A DNA stretch of 64,000 bases, from positions 248,001 through 312,000 of the forward strand of contig JAHHGZ010000002.1 of NCBI GenBank assembly GCA_019359595.1, in the 5' to 3' direction. Below, piece by piece: positions 62,433 to 64,000 of the stretch. The notes under the pieces are model-generated. The model was given only the letters and a program-made list of their open reading frames with translations. It was not told the origin of the DNA and ran no database searches. Position numbers and translations under genes: made by a program. The DNA comes from Cyanomargarita calcarea GSE-NOS-MK-12-04C. Its GTDB lineage: Bacteria; Cyanobacteriota; Cyanobacteriia; Cyanobacteriales; Nostocaceae. Positions within the stretch are counted from its first letter, which is position 1; every line of letters begins with the position of its first letter.

Positions 62433-63935
62433 TTAATACTTGATATAAGCTTCTAAATCTTCAATTTGAGGATTGGGAAACTGATTTAAAACTCTCCAAA
62501 GAACAGTATAGCTGCCATCAGAACGACGCCGAACTGGTCGAAATGCCAGAATCATATCACTGCTTTGCATTTGTAGCAGTTGGTCTATTTGGGCGCGATC
62601 GCTTCGAGAAATTGGCTTTTGAGTGGTAATTATCTCCGGCAGTTGGAATTGAAGACTCCGCACTAGATAAGTATGATTTAACTCTGCTTTTGCACCAGCC
62701 AATATTAACGATTGGGTCTGGTCTTTACCAGTCAAAAAGCGCCGTCTTTCTTCTTGCAATGCCTCTAACTGTTTGGGAGCCTGGTAGTTAAAGAAAAATT
62801 CTCGTGTTTTCTCGGAAACATTTCCCAGATTAGCATCCAACTTTTCTATCGCTACATTCCCCAAATCCATCATAAAGCTATAATCCACGCCGGATGGTAC
62901 AACCTGGAAACTTTCACCAACGATTTGAAGTGGTAAACTAGGAGTAAATCCGCCCCTAGCCACACCCAATCTGGGAAAAGGATAGCGTTCGCTCACAGAC
63001 TTTTGTAGGCGATTTTGTTGAGTATTTAGCGGACGATGGTAAGCTGAATATGGCAACACCCTAAAAATGCCAGTATTAGGAACCTCCAGAAACTTGAGAT
63101 AAGTTTGTTCTTCTTGGGGATCGATGTTGTAGGCAAACCGATCGAGCGCAATAGTTGTCTCACTAGGGTTTTTAAATTTAGACCCTGTGGGAAATTTAGA
63201 TATTGCTTGTGCCAAAAGTTCCTTAGCCCTTTGGATAATTGCTAGGGCTTCTGTCGGTGGTACGATCGCTGGTTGGTTTGGCGGTACATAATCAGCCAAA
63301 AGTTTCTTTGCAGTTCTACCAATGATTGGGTAGTTAACGAGTGGTAAATTAGGTTCTTGTGTAGCAAAAGGTGTCGCTGATTTCCCGAGATTTGGATGCT
63401 CCACAGCCGCAATTGAAAGCACTGGATGTGACTGTCGCTCGCCACTGACAAGCGGTAAATCTCTCACCAATGCCGATTCCCCACGTCGTGATAACAGCCG
63501 ATCTAAGACTGAAGCAAGTTTTGAAAGTTCCCGGTTAGAGGCATATAGAGAACAGTAAATTTGTGCCTGTGGTTCGCTCAATGGCGATGCAGGAAGAACG
63601 CCAACAGAAGAATTTGATGAGGCATTGCACGCAGCCAGCTGGTTTCTGTTGTAGTCCTTGAAAGAACTTTCTATGGCTACTTGCTGCACAATTAATTGCC
63701 CCCGGACGGCTCGCAGTTGATTGGCATCAGGTTGAGCGATCGCTTTCTCAATACGAGCAATCAAATTGATTTGCTCCTGTACCAAGGAAGCAATATTGGT
63801 ATAAAATTTTTCAGTTGGTCTTGACGAAAAATTTTGATTTGGAGAAGATGGCGACTTATATTCGGCAGCTATCACAGAAGCTGGCAATTGAGCTAGGAAA
63901 AAAGGCATAGTTAAGCTGAAAATTATGTATCGCAT
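62433..63935 (-). CDS. Large exported protein, unknown
   Basis: About 500 residues from ATG 63935; an in-frame ATG at 63974 is less likely. A signal peptide (IIFSLTMPFFLAQLPASVIAA) precedes a Ser/Asn-rich segment. The body shows no domain I know: an N-terminal helical part (KFYTNIASLVQEQINLIARIEKAI) with two Cys (AACNASSN, IYCSLYA) that may form a disulfide, and a C-terminal part (RAQIDQLLQMQSSDMILAFRPVRRRSDGSYTVLWRVLNQF). It looks like a periplasmic protein. The SLH lipoprotein gene is downstream on the same strand, and the pair may belong to the cell envelope. Confidence 0.6.
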   Translation of the reverse strand: MRYIIFSLTMPFFLAQLPASVIAAEYKSPSSPNQNFSSRPTEKFYTNIASLVQEQINLIARIEKAIAQPDANQLRAVRGQLIVQQVAIESSFKDYNRNQLAACNASSNSSVGVLPASPLSEPQAQIYCSLYASNRELSKLASVLDRLLSRRGESALVRDLPLVSGERQSHPVLSIAAVEHPNLGKSATPFATQEPNLPLVNYPIIGRTAKKLLADYVPPNQPAIVPPTEALAIIQRAKELLAQAISKFPTGSKFKNPSETTIALDRFAYNIDPQEEQTYLKFLEVPNTGIFRVLPYSAYHRPLNTQQNRLQKSVSERYPFPRLGVARGGFTPSLPLQIVGESFQVVPSGVDYSFMMDLGNVAIEKLDANLGNVSEKTREFFFNYQAPKQLEALQEERRRFLTGKDQTQSLILAGAKAELNHTYLVRSLQFQLPEIITTQKPISRSDRAQIDQLLQMQSSDMILAFRPVRRRSDGSYTVLWRVLNQFPNPQIEDLEAYIKY

Positions 63936-64000
63936 ATCAAAAGGTATGTTGGATAGGAGTATCAAAAATCTCAAATAGATACTAAATTGAGAAAAACACA

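Overview
The window is chromosomal DNA from a cyanobacterium, most likely a filamentous heterocyst-forming one (Nostocales; Nostoc, Calothrix or Tolypothrix-like). The evidence is the cyanobacterial gene set (rplS-trnW-secE-nusG-rplK-rplA-rplJ-rplL order, RpaB, cyanophycin synthetase and cyanophycinase, an Flv1/Flv3 flavodiiron pair, a CpcS/CpeS-type bilin lyase, a complex-C cofactor assembly protein, PEP-CTERM proteins), frequent HIP1 octamers (GCGATCGC), and many short tandemly repeated heptanucleotide (STRR) arrays between genes. The genus is an inference; no rRNA gene is present. I see no prophage, CRISPR array or intact transposase.

Layout. 1-5.6 kb: the tail of a proline-rich protein, a GNAT acetyltransferase, then the ribosomal/translation cluster on the minus strand with an L10-type leader, tRNA-Trp and two good terminators. 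5.9-9.5 kb: two glycosyltransferases and a small RTX-like calcium-binding protein, with a long imperfect inverted repeat between the glycosyltransferases. 9.8-14.6 kb: an RND efflux pump (permease plus lipoprotein adaptor). 15-20.9 kb: an accessory stretch with a bilin lyase, an orphan DUF262/DUF1524 nuclease-like protein, a duplicated non-coding block, a retropepsin-like protein and a Uma2 protein. 21-24.7 kb: Flv3 then Flv1. 25.6-35.9 kb: housekeeping genes (coaX, NUDIX, argH, larB, a peptide-type ABC binding protein, ispF, trmD) and a decayed PIN-domain gene. 36.4-40.1 kb: cphB-cphA. 40.3-44 kb: TatA/E, a Ser/Thr kinase, CbiT, CdsA. 44.4-50.8 kb: an AraC regulator, a Dps protein, two probable MITEs, a heme-binding DUF3365/HAMP sensor, a Ser/Thr kinase, a PhnD-like lipoprotein and a small DUF4926 cassette. 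51-64 kb: DUF3291 protein, radA, rpaB, CCB-type assembly factor, DUF456, PEP-CTERM proteins, an NblB-like HEAT protein, CBS protein, a broken M42 peptidase, a class II aldolase, an SLH lipoprotein and a large unknown exported protein.

How the genes fit together. cphB and cphA make a nitrogen-storage module (breakdown and synthesis of cyanophycin), to which argH supplies arginine. Flv3/Flv1 act in light-driven oxygen reduction; RpaB, the NblB-like protein and the bilin lyase belong to light harvesting and its control. No clear new multi-gene defence or biosynthetic system is visible. The most unusual material is non-coding: (1) a recurrent composite repeat that starts at, or within about 12 nt of, gene stop codons, in the sense direction of the upstream gene, and carries a hairpin whose stem bases differ between copies while pairing is kept; (2) three small elements with terminal inverted repeats and perfect 8-10 bp target-site-like duplications; (3) a diverged 240-bp intergenic duplication; (4) heptamer repeats read through as peptide inserts in both parts of the RND pump.
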